A DNA stretch of 12,915 nt from an archaeon. GTDB lineage: Archaea > EX4484-52 > B79-G9. A model generated the notes under the pieces. The model was given only the letters and a program-made list of their open reading frames with translations. It was not told the DNA's origin and ran no database searches. The position numbers were made by a program, and so were the translations under genes. Shown here piece by piece: positions 6,703 through 12,107 of the stretch. The stretch covers positions 1 through 12,915 of the forward strand of contig WSZW01000176.1 in NCBI GenBank assembly GCA_013139905.1, written 5' to 3'. Numbering within the stretch: position 1 is the stretch's first letter; each line of letters opens with the position of its first letter.

Positions 6703-7523
6703 AAATCATTTACCTCTAATAATACTTGCGTTATTATATCTAATATATCTGTTGCGGTGAGACTTTCTCCAAAAGTTAAGGCTGCAATATCACCTGCACG
6801 ACCCATTATGTATGCTGCAAACATTGCCGCATCAAATGGAGTTACTCCGCGCGCTAAAAGAGCTGCGGTGATTCCTGATAAAACATCTCCCGTACCGCCG
6901 ACGGTCATATAAGAATTTCCTGTGTTGTTTTTTTCTATTTTTTTGCCATTAGAAATTATATCTTTTGGACCTTTAGCAAGAATAACGCAACCTAATTTTT
7001 TTGCAAATAATTGTACATTTTCTTCAGTTACTTCTTTACCGGTTAATTTTTTAAATTCGCCTCTGTGGGGTGTTAATATGAATGGTCGGTTTTTAAATGT
7101 TTCTTTTTTTTGTATGATTGCAGTTATCGCATCTGCGTCAATTACTGTCGGTTTTTTAAGATATTCAAGTAGTTTTATTATTGTTTTTTTTGTTTCTTCT
7201 TCTTGACCCAAACCAGGACCAATTACGATTGCATCTGCTTTATCTATTAATGGTTTTATTTCTTTTATGTGTTGATTTTTAAGAAAATCACCATCAAGTG
7301 GTTGGGTTATTAGATTTGGAGATATGGCGGCACAGATATCTGCGGCTCTTTTTGGAGCTGCAATTACTGTAAGATCGCAGCCAGTGTAGAGTGCGGCTAA
7401 TGCCGATAATGCGGGAGCTCCCGTAAACATCTTGCTTCCGCCAATAATTAAAACACGACCAAAATCGCCTTTTTTTGCATCTTTGGGTCTGTCTTCAAAA
7501 ACATTTTTTAATCTATACAACAT
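6699..7523 (-). CDS. nnrD: ADP-dependent NAD(P)H-hydrate dehydratase (YjeF C-terminal type)
   Basis: A 274-residue enzyme of the ribokinase-like fold that repairs hydrated NADH and NADPH with ATP or ADP. Motifs in order: KKGDFGRVLIIGGS near 17-30, FTGAPALSALAALYTG near 33-48, IVIGPGLG near 100, VIDADAI near 127, LTPHRGEF near 150, AKGP near 186, and NTGNSYMTVGGTGDVLSG, whose GGTGD aspartate (about residue 213) is the catalytic base of the family. Only the dehydratase half is present; in many genomes it is fused to the epimerase NnrE, which is not seen here. I start at the ATG at 7523, because the 35 residues further upstream are hydrophobic, unlike the family, and overlap the DUF192 gene. Stop and start overlap with the surface protein gene. 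Confidence 0.92.
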   Translation of the reverse strand: MLYRLKNVFEDRPKDAKKGDFGRVLIIGGSKMFTGAPALSALAALYTGCDLTVIAAPKRAADICAAISPNLITQPLDGDFLKNQHIKEIKPLIDKADAIVIGPGLGQEEETKKTIIKLLEYLKKPTVIDADAITAIIQKKETFKNRPFILTPHRGEFKKLTGKEVTEENVQLFAKKLGCVILAKGPKDIISNGKKIEKNNTGNSYMTVGGTGDVLSGITAALLARGVTPFDAAMFAAYIMGRAGDIAALTFGESLTATDILDIITQVLLEVNDL

Positions 7524-7533
7524 AAATAGTAGT

Positions 7534-7911
7534 ATGGTATTTGCTAGCATAAATAACTTATCTATTGAAAATAAAATTTGCGATGTTGAAATCGCAAACA
7601 CTGCCGCAAAATTAACAAAAGGACTCATGTTTCGAAAAAATGGTAGAATGCTTTTGTCTTTTCATTTTCCGGCACGGCATGGAATTTGGATGTTCTGCAT
7701 GAAATTCCCACTAGATTTAATATTTATTGACAAAAATAATCGTATTACAAATATTGTTGAAAACGCCAAACCAATGACTCTAAATCCTAAAACCTGGAAA
7801 GTATATTATCCGAACAAACGATGTAAACACGTTTTTGAAGTCGAATCCGGATTCGTGAAAAAATTAAATTACAAACTTGGCGATATTGTTGAGATTACTC
7901 GAGAAATCTAA
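7534..7911 (+). CDS. DUF192 family protein
   Basis: A 125-residue DUF192 protein. The family pattern is clear: CDVEIANTAAKLTKGLMFRK near 15-35, then HGIWMFCMKFPLDLIFIDKN (the conserved W-M-M-P-L-D-FID run) near 50-70, RITNIVENAKPM, and the end KHVFEVESGFVKKLNYKLGD. The fold is a compact beta barrel; the biochemical role is unknown. The start at 7534 is chosen because codons upstream lie antisense to the conserved N-terminal motif of the dehydratase and match nothing in the family. Its ATG is only 10 bp from the dehydratase ATG, so each promoter must lie within the other gene. The 3' end overlaps the convergent regulator gene by 17 bp. Confidence 0.88.
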   Translation: MVFASINNLSIENKICDVEIANTAAKLTKGLMFRKNGRMLLSFHFPARHGIWMFCMKFPLDLIFIDKNNRITNIVENAKPMTLNPKTWKVYYPNKRCKHVFEVESGFVKKLNYKLGDIVEITREI

Positions 7912-8806
7912 CATCAACTACTTGTCCTTTATTTTCTATCGCCTGTATGACTTTTGCCACGGCACTTTTATCAAACATGTTTCCGGATTCTATTCTTGAG
8001 AAATATCTAGTAAATGCATAGACTGCCGCCATCGTGCCCTGCATTTCTATTCCAGCAAGAACGATTATATTAAATCTCTTATCAATTGGGTTTTTTACCC
8101 TCACAATAAAACCAATTTCTGGTTCGGAGTATTCTTCTTTTGAAAAATCAGAGAGTATTTTTGTTCCGCTTTCGTTAAATCTAATTGGGAGGTTTTCATT
8201 TACTGTTTTTTGAGCCGTATTTACATATAAACCAGAAACAATTATTAAATTGGTTCTTAAATCGTCAATTTCTGTATCTAAATAAGTTAGTTTTTCTAAT
8301 GTTGAGCCATATTTTCCAAGCGTTGCTGCAATATCCCCCGCCAGATGTCCGCATTTTTCTACGCGATTCAATTCTCCGTGAGGGTATGGTGCACCCACTA
8401 TTATTTTACAGTTTATATTGCCATCTTTTATGAATGATTTTAAAATCTCGGGCACTTGCTGATATTCCTGAAATTTTATATCTGTTGATGTTGATTTTAC
8501 GAAATTTGGTATGAATGAATACGCGGTTTTTGTTGCGGTGTAATATTGCGCAATTGTTCCGGCTTTAGCTTCTGTTTTGTCTTTTTTTATAAGCCCTGCG
8601 CGTTCTAAAGCACGAATATGATAATAAATGTTTTGTTCATGGATTCCAATTTTTCTTGAAAGCTGAAGCGGATACATCGATTCGTGTACGAGTTCCGTTA
8701 AAATTCTTGCTCTTAACGGGTGTGTGAGACTTTTAAGCGTTTCTTCGTTAGTAACTATGGTTGTCGGAACAACGGTCTTTTTCTGGTCATCAAATATATA
8801 ATTCAT
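7895..8806 (-). CDS. ArsR-like winged-helix regulator with C-terminal S-layer-like domain
   Basis: A 303-residue protein. Residues about 21-90 form a winged-helix DNA-binding domain: LKSLTHPLRARILTEL, then YPLQLSRKIGIHEQNIYYHI as the recognition helix-turn-helix, and LERAGLIKKD into the wing. Residues 120-300 carry a second domain with the motifs IIVGAPYPHG (136-144), GHLAGDIAATLG (153-164), NLIIVSGLYVN (186-196), IGFIVRVKNP (231-240) and VLAGIEMQGT (249-258). This set of motifs resembles domains I know from archaeal S-layer proteins and a group of archaeal winged-helix regulators; that link is from memory and not verified here. It is probably cytoplasmic, with no signal peptide or membrane span. 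A TATA element 26 bp upstream gives a leaderless mRNA, and a perfect palindrome just beyond may be an autoregulatory operator. Divergent from the 9009 gene. Confidence 0.8.
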   Translation of the reverse strand: MNYIFDDQKKTVVPTTIVTNEETLKSLTHPLRARILTELVHESMYPLQLSRKIGIHEQNIYYHIRALERAGLIKKDKTEAKAGTIAQYYTATKTAYSFIPNFVKSTSTDIKFQEYQQVPEILKSFIKDGNINCKIIVGAPYPHGELNRVEKCGHLAGDIAATLGKYGSTLEKLTYLDTEIDDLRTNLIIVSGLYVNTAQKTVNENLPIRFNESGTKILSDFSKEEYSEPEIGFIVRVKNPIDKRFNIIVLAGIEMQGTMAAVYAFTRYFSRIESGNMFDKSAVAKVIQAIENKGQVVDVRFLE

Positions 8807-8827
8807 ATTAAATTAAGGAACAGTAAA

Positions 8828-8836
8828 TATTATAAA
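8828..8836 (-). promoter_or_regulatory. TATA box of the winged-helix regulator (leaderless)
   Basis: Read on the minus strand as TTTATAATA, centred about 26 bp upstream of the ATG at 8806. No ribosome-binding site is needed or present. Confidence 0.65.
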
Positions 8837-8842
8837 TCTTTT

Positions 8843-8857
8843 CATAATATTATTATG
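8843..8857. promoter_or_regulatory. Perfect palindrome, candidate operator
   Basis: CATAATA-T-TATTATG is a perfect 7-bp inverted repeat around one base. It lies immediately upstream of the TATA box of the winged-helix gene and in the control region of the divergent 9009 gene, where a dimeric regulator could act on either promoter. High A/T content makes chance occurrence possible. Confidence 0.4.
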
Positions 8858-8892
8858 AATTTTATTATAACTTTAATAAATTCTTATTAAAT

Positions 8893-8900
8893 GGTATATA
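8893..8900 (+). promoter_or_regulatory. Putative TATA box of the 9009 gene
   Basis: GGTATATAATGG contains a TATA-like element; transcription would start near 8923 and leave a leader of roughly 85 nt. A second candidate, TATATATAG at 8948-8956, would give a shorter leader. The two cannot be separated by eye. Confidence 0.35.
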
Positions 8901-8997
8901 ATGGATTCATTCTTTTTTGACAATTTATCAATAATTTTTTAGGAGGGTATATATAGAGGTTCAATATAAGTGTTACTAGTAAATGATTAAAATTGAT

Positions 8998-9003
8998 GGT
9001 GAT
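8998..9003 (+). promoter_or_regulatory. Ribosome-binding site GGTGAT of the 9009 gene
   Basis: GGTGAT precedes the ATG at 9009 with a 5-nt spacer and matches the anti-Shine-Dalgarno end of archaeal 16S rRNA. The same GGTGATACAT-ATG layout precedes the small gene at 10569. Confidence 0.7.
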
Positions 9004-9008
9004 ACATT

Positions 9009-9995
9009 ATGAAATTAAATGAAAATAGTAGAGAATTATTAAAACAAGATGCATTAAAAATGGCTAAAACATTCAATGAATTTTTTCAACAACCAAATAC
9101 TATCGCGGTAACTGGTGGAGCTATGGATACCGACACCCCTGAACAATACAGAAATCAAGCAATAAGTCCAATAGATAGTTGTGCTGTTGAAGGCAAATGT
9201 AATTTAAACCGACACCCAAATCTTGATGAGATAAATATACCCAACTATAAAATTATTTATGGTACGCCCGGAGAATATGTTGCAAATATCGCAAGTGGAA
9301 AAAACATATTTCTTTCCAGCGGAACTATTGCGAATCCTTTAAGTCGATTATTGTACACTCAAGTACGACCAGAAGATTTAGATACAATTACAGTGGGCGA
9401 TATGATATGCAATAGAACCTACCCGGCAACGTTTGCACTAGAACCACAAAAAGAAATAAACACCAATACAAACTTAACATCATCTGTTGACCCATACTCA
9501 ATCGGAGCGGAAGCTTATCGACTTGAACCAACAAGACCGAATTGGATTGTTGATTTAGAACTAAACGATGGTGCTTGTGTTATAATACCATCCAATAAAA
9601 CGGAACCCGGATTCGTACAACTATCAGATGTTCAAGTAGAAAAATATATGACAAAACAACTTGTTCCAGTAGCTAGCGGAGAAAATTGGATTGTTGATTA
9701 TGGAATTATCGGAATGCACACAAATCCATTTGATGAAAACAAAGATGTTCTTTCAAATCAAGGAGCTCATTGGCTTTCAGGTCTTGGCGGAAATACGCTT
9801 ATGACTTATACAAAAAATATTCCTGAAGAAACCACAATTACCGGCAATACTGAGACACTTGCAACGATATACAGAATTCTAAAAGAAAATGACATAACTA
9901 ATTATCAAGCAATAATAAATACAACAAGAATGCCTATTGACGGAATTGATAATATGAATAATAGTCTTATTGCCGTAATTGGTTTAGATAATTAA
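9009..9995 (+). CDS. Hypothetical protein, possible S-layer-like domain
   Basis: A 328-residue protein without signal peptide or membrane span, so probably cytoplasmic. I do not recognise a family by whole-length similarity. Two segments echo the C-terminal domain of its divergent neighbour: NIFLSSGTIANP (99-110) compares with NLIIVSGLYVN, and YGIIGMHTNPFD (231-242) with IGFIVRVKNPID, each in the same order. Those patterns are like the strand-glycine-asparagine motifs of archaeal S-layer-type domains. Other visible features are CAVEGKCN (58-65), a possible loop or metal site, and a long acidic middle region (145-215). The ATG at 9009 is fixed by GGTGAT 5 nt upstream. The gene ends just before the second hairpin array. 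It could be a target or partner of the regulator; this is inference. Confidence 0.75.
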   Translation: MKLNENSRELLKQDALKMAKTFNEFFQQPNTIAVTGGAMDTDTPEQYRNQAISPIDSCAVEGKCNLNRHPNLDEINIPNYKIIYGTPGEYVANIASGKNIFLSSGTIANPLSRLLYTQVRPEDLDTITVGDMICNRTYPATFALEPQKEINTNTNLTSSVDPYSIGAEAYRLEPTRPNWIVDLELNDGACVIIPSNKTEPGFVQLSDVQVEKYMTKQLVPVASGENWIVDYGIIGMHTNPFDENKDVLSNQGAHWLSGLGGNTLMTYTKNIPEETTITGNTETLATIYRILKENDITNYQAIINTTRMPIDGIDNMNNSLIAVIGLDN

Positions 9996-10124
9996 TTGAA
10001 TCGTTATAACTATATTGCTATTTCAGACTCAGCCACTTAAGATGGGTTAGATATCAAGTCGTTTGTTTTGATCAAACTTTTTAGGACGCATAAATAAACC
10101 AATTGATAAAATATAAAAAGTCCG

Positions 10125-10250
10125 AAAAAAAAGTTTGTGGTGGAGCCTCCCGAATCCTACCCTTTTCGTAGTCGAAAAGGTTTGGGTTCATAAAAATCAA
10201 AGATTTTCAAGCTTTTTCGTTTGTATTCACAAACCAAAAATCACCCAAAA
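10125..10250 (-). ncRNA. Candidate structured small RNA with a tRNA-like tail
   Basis: On the minus strand a TATA-like TTATATTT (10279-10272) lies about 26 bp before 10250. A transcript from there folds into a three-way junction closed by TTTGGGT/ACCCAAA, holding an 11-bp hairpin and a 6-bp hairpin, then an 8-bp hairpin (10180-10161), then an unpaired stretch ending GGGAGGCTCCACCAC, and finally eight Ts (10132-10125) as a terminator. The stretch 10153-10139 matches the 3' end of the adjacent tRNA-Pro in 14 of 15 positions including CCA. Promoter, fold and terminator agree in position, but everything is by inspection. It does not form a full tRNA, RNase P RNA or SRP RNA. Confidence 0.35.
10139..10153 (-). 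repeat. Fragment matching the 3' end of tRNA-Pro
   Basis: Read on the minus strand, CGGGAGGCTCCACCA compares with CGGGAGGCCCCACCA at the 3' end of the tRNA-Pro gene: one difference in 15, covering the last T-stem bases, the acceptor 3' strand and CCA. The rest of a tRNA is absent. It could be a remnant attachment site, a tRNA pseudogene fragment, or a tRNA mimic in a small RNA. Confidence 0.45.
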
Positions 10251-10315
10251 GACTTAAAGCGCACGCGCTTTCAAATATAACTAAACAACACAAAAAAATT
10301 ATTAGAAAATAGTTC

Positions 10316-10392
10316 TGGTGGGGCCTCCCGGATTTGAACCGGGGTCCAAAGCTCCCAAAGCTCTAAGGATAACCAAGCTACCCCAAGGCCCC
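10316..10392 (-). tRNA. tRNA-Pro (anticodon UGG)
   Basis: A complete cloverleaf on the minus strand: acceptor GGGGCCT/AGGCCCC, D arm beginning GGGTAGC, anticodon stem AGAGC/GCTTT with loop TTTGGGA giving anticodon TGG, T arm CCCGG/CCGGG with loop TTCAAAT, discriminator A and an encoded CCA (10318-10316). No intron is present. A TATA-like AATATAAA (10427-10420) places the transcription start about 6 nt upstream of the tRNA 5' end. A T run at about 10301-10295 may end the transcript. The UGG anticodon reads CCA and CCG proline codons and perhaps all four. Confidence 0.95.
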
Positions 10393-10512
10393 AACATCTA
10401 TGAGATTTTATAAGCAAACTTTATATTCTTATTGAATTTTTTAATAGTTTTACTGGAACAGATAGTTTAACGGCACAATAACTATTCTATCGGCACGCAA
10501 CCATCTAGTAAG

Positions 10513-10532
10513 CTTATAAAGCGAACATGTTC
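10513..10532 (+). promoter_or_regulatory. TATA box and adjacent palindrome of the small-protein operon
   Basis: CTTATAAAG (10513-10521) predicts a start near 10545 and a leader of about 25 nt. Directly after it, GAACATGTTC (10523-10532) is a perfect 10-bp palindrome between TATA box and start site, a position where a bound repressor would block transcription. Two CGGCAC copies 20 bp apart (10471 and 10491) lie upstream. Confidence 0.45.
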
Positions 10533-10568
10533 CATTCATGTTTACAAGTAAATAACTGGTGATACATC

Positions 10569-10712
10569 ATGAATAATAATTACAGATATGCGATAAGAGA
10601 GAAAATGAAACATAGGATGGCAGAATTAAAAAAGCAATACCCGTACAAGACAAATCCTAACCGGACTAGTCAAATACGGCTTTCAAACTATAGTGTCGGT
10701 GTCATCTTATGA
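10569..10712 (+). CDS. 47-residue small protein, RM-ELK-PY motif
   Basis: A short basic protein starting MNNNYRYAIREKMKHRMAEL and ending SNYSVGVIL. GGTGAT at 10558-10563 lies 5 nt before the ATG, the same layout as for the 9009 gene. Residues 10-26 (EKMKHRMAELKKQYPY) match residues 44-62 of the next protein (KRAKTRMEELKNLFPY), and the nucleotide sequences are also alike there, pointing to duplication. After the motif the two diverge; this one may be a short or truncated member. The stop overlaps an ATG (ATGA) of a mini-ORF that ends just before the next gene. Probably a small basic cytoplasmic protein; function unknown. Confidence 0.55.
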   Translation: MNNNYRYAIREKMKHRMAELKKQYPYKTNPNRTSQIRLSNYSVGVIL

Positions 10713-10722
10713 ATCTGTATAC

Positions 10723-10728
10723 GGAGGA
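10723..10728 (+). promoter_or_regulatory. Ribosome-binding site of the 81-residue protein
   Basis: GGAGGA ends 7 nt before the ATG at 10736, a strong Shine-Dalgarno match that fixes the start. It lies inside the 8-codon mini-ORF 10709-10735. Confidence 0.75.
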
Positions 10729-10735
10729 GATATAA

Positions 10736-10981
10736 ATGGATATAGCATGTGAAATGGCATTAATAAAAAGTAATTTACGTGCTGAAGGACTTTCAACAAA
10801 AGGAATTTTTCTTCAGGACTTTAAACATACTAGCATAGAAGATGAAAAAAAATGGTTTCAGGCAAAAAAACGCGCAAAAACGAGAATGGAAGAACTCAAA
10901 AATTTATTTCCGTACGCGTTTGGAGCATACACACAAGAAAAATATGCTAAAGAATTCATACAACAACACATACGCGCATAA
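10736..10981 (+). CDS. 81-residue small protein, RM-ELK-PY motif
   Basis: A small, charged, apparently helical protein: MDIACEMALIKSNLRAEGL, a middle of mostly polar residues, then KRAKTRMEELKNLFPYAFG and a helical end (TQEKYAKEFIQQHIRA). The strong GGAGGA site and its position behind the 47-residue gene suggest one transcript. The shared K-x-x-x-RM-x-ELK-x3-PY core with the preceding protein marks a small family. No membrane span, cysteine cluster or recognised domain is visible; the alternating basic and hydrophobic residues could suit binding to nucleic acid or a protein partner, but this is not shown. It is followed by the cutA control region. Confidence 0.7.
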   Translation: MDIACEMALIKSNLRAEGLSTKGIFLQDFKHTSIEDEKKWFQAKKRAKTRMEELKNLFPYAFGAYTQEKYAKEFIQQHIRA

Positions 10982-11005
10982 TTTAATAATTACATTTCCC
11001 CTTTG

Positions 11006-11038
11006 TTGGTGTTAGGGTTTTATATGCCTTAACACCAA
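11006..11038. promoter_or_regulatory. Inverted repeat flanking the cutA TATA box
   Basis: TTGGTGTTA (11006-11014) and TAACACCAA (11030-11038) form a perfect 9-bp inverted repeat with a 15-bp spacer. The spacer holds TTTTATAT (11018-11025), centred about 26 bp before the cutA ATG, so it is the likely TATA box of a leaderless gene. A dimer bound to the arms would cover the promoter. It could also form a hairpin at the end of the upstream transcript, but no T run follows. Confidence 0.55.
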
Positions 11039-11047
11039 TATAATTTT

Positions 11048-11389
11048 ATGGAAACAGATTATTTTATTTGTATGACGACCGTTAATTCGGAAAAAGAAGC
11101 AAACACAATAAAAAACATAGTGCTTTCAAAAAAACTTACTGCTTGCGTAAATATTATTTCGGGAGTTACTAGCGCGTATCATTGGCGCGGAAGCATAAAA
11201 GAAGAAAAAGAATCAATCATGATATTTAAAACCAAAAAATATCTTTTGGAAAAATTAAAACATGAAGTTCTTGTGGTGCATTCTTATGAAATACCTGAAT
11301 TTATCGTTATGCCTATCGTAGATGGAGGATTGCATTTTTTTAGCTGGATGGATAGAGAATTATTGCCTGAACACGAAGTAAAAGATTAA
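11048..11389 (+). CDS. cutA: CutA1 divalent-cation tolerance protein
   Basis: A 113-residue CutA1, a very stable homotrimeric ferredoxin-like protein associated with divalent metal (copper) tolerance; its exact action is not settled. The family pattern is present throughout: TTVNSEKEANTIKNIVLSKK, LTACVNIISGVTSAYHWRGS near 31-50, KEESIMIFKT-type strand (KEKESIMIFKTKK), the HSYEIPEFIVMPI motif near 78-91 with the conserved HxYxxPE, and an end FFSWMDREL. Length is typical. The start at 11048 follows a TATA box in the loop of a 9-bp inverted repeat, suggesting regulated, leaderless expression. Next to it are the two membrane paralogs, 24 bp downstream. Confidence 0.93.
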   Translation: METDYFICMTTVNSEKEANTIKNIVLSKKLTACVNIISGVTSAYHWRGSIKEEKESIMIFKTKKYLLEKLKHEVLVVHSYEIPEFIVMPIVDGGLHFFSWMDRELLPEHEVKD

Positions 11390-11413
11390 AATGTATAACT
11401 TTAAATTAATAAT

Positions 11414-12043
11414 ATGTTCGTAAAACTTTTGAAATTTTTTTCAACAAAAAATAAAAAAACTAGCCATTGTATGGAGAAAAAAACAATTAAAAACACACAA
11501 TTAAAAAAAAATGCAACTAATTTTTTATTAAATGAGAAAAATAAACCATATATAATTACATTTCTAATTATTACACTGGCAGTTGCATATTCTAAAGCAA
11601 TAATCATCATACCATTATTTATCATTTTGGCTGCCGTATCGCGTGTATCACAAAATATTTTTCCGTTTGTTGCCGGTTTTGATTTCTGCTTATTTTTAAC
11701 CGTTCTTGTAGGAGTGGCGTATGGAAGTTTTGCCGGTGCTATTATAGGTATTGGTTCAGGTATTCTTGGTGCAATAATTAAAAATTCAAGAAATGTCGGA
11801 AGTAAACTTGTATTTTATATTACTATGGGTGTTGTTGGTTTTTTGGCACCATATCTGCAATTAACCAATATTTTGTATACCGGTCTTATTTTGACTATTT
11901 TTTACGATATGATAATTGTTTTTGTATATTTTGGTATGATTAAAAAGTGTATTGTGAATGCAATAACATTTACTATAACTCATATTATTTTTAACTGGTG
12001 GTTATTTCATACGTTTGGAGCATACTTTTTATTAATTATGTAG
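11414..12043 (+). CDS. Polytopic membrane protein, tandem paralog 1
   Basis: A 209-residue protein of unrecognised family. The first 45 residues are an amphipathic start (MFVKLLKFF) and a lysine-rich stretch; from about 46 onward there are five or six hydrophobic helices. The core FPFVAGFDFCLFLTVLVGVA (about 84-103) and YGSFAGAIIGIGSGILGA, and the C-terminal ITHIIFNWWLF, match the next gene product in the same order. Glycine/alanine-rich helices near 105-120 recall small transporter subunits such as ECF S components, but no specific signature confirms that. The start at 11414 is supported because the paralog has the same amphipathic-plus-basic N-terminus. It begins 24 bp after cutA and may share its transcript. 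Confidence 0.75.
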   Translation: MFVKLLKFFSTKNKKTSHCMEKKTIKNTQLKKNATNFLLNEKNKPYIITFLIITLAVAYSKAIIIIPLFIILAAVSRVSQNIFPFVAGFDFCLFLTVLVGVAYGSFAGAIIGIGSGILGAIIKNSRNVGSKLVFYITMGVVGFLAPYLQLTNILYTGLILTIFYDMIIVFVYFGMIKKCIVNAITFTITHIIFNWWLFHTFGAYFLLIM

Positions 12044-12107
12044 ACAACACAGATATTTAAGATTGTAAAATAAATCTTATTTTAGATTTAATTTTAATGG
12101 CGTTTTT

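Larger units (their letters stand above)
9996..10315. repeat. Second hairpin array between the 9009 gene and tRNA-Pro
   Basis: No protein gene is credible in these 320 bp. Inverted repeats seen: GTTTG/CAAAC (10061-10077); AAACTTTTT-GGAC with GTCC-AAAAA-GTTT (10074-10136, imperfect, long loop); CCTTTTCG/CGAAAAGG (10161-10180, loop 4); AAAATC/GATTTT (10193-10207, loop AAA); TTTTT-GTTTGT with ACAAAC-AAAAA (10213-10240, one C-C mismatch); AAAGCGC/GCGCTTT (10256-10271). TTTGGGT (10181-10187) pairs with ACCCAAA (10243-10249) and encloses two of these. The 16-bp string AAAAATCAAAGATTTT (10192-10207) is identical to 2628-2643 in the first array. Confidence 0.75.

Noticed and set aside
7432..7533. 34-residue N-terminal extension of the DUF192 protein
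   Set aside because: It is antisense to the conserved GDFGRVLIIGGS segment of the dehydratase and matches nothing in DUF192.
7524..7628. 35-residue N-terminal extension of NAD(P)HX dehydratase
   Set aside because: It is hydrophobic, unlike the family N-terminus, and is antisense to the conserved DUF192 segment.
10125..10250. A second complete tRNA ending in CCACCA
   Set aside because: Only the 3' acceptor strand and CCA are present; no 5' acceptor strand, no TTCRANT T-loop and no anticodon arm can be placed.
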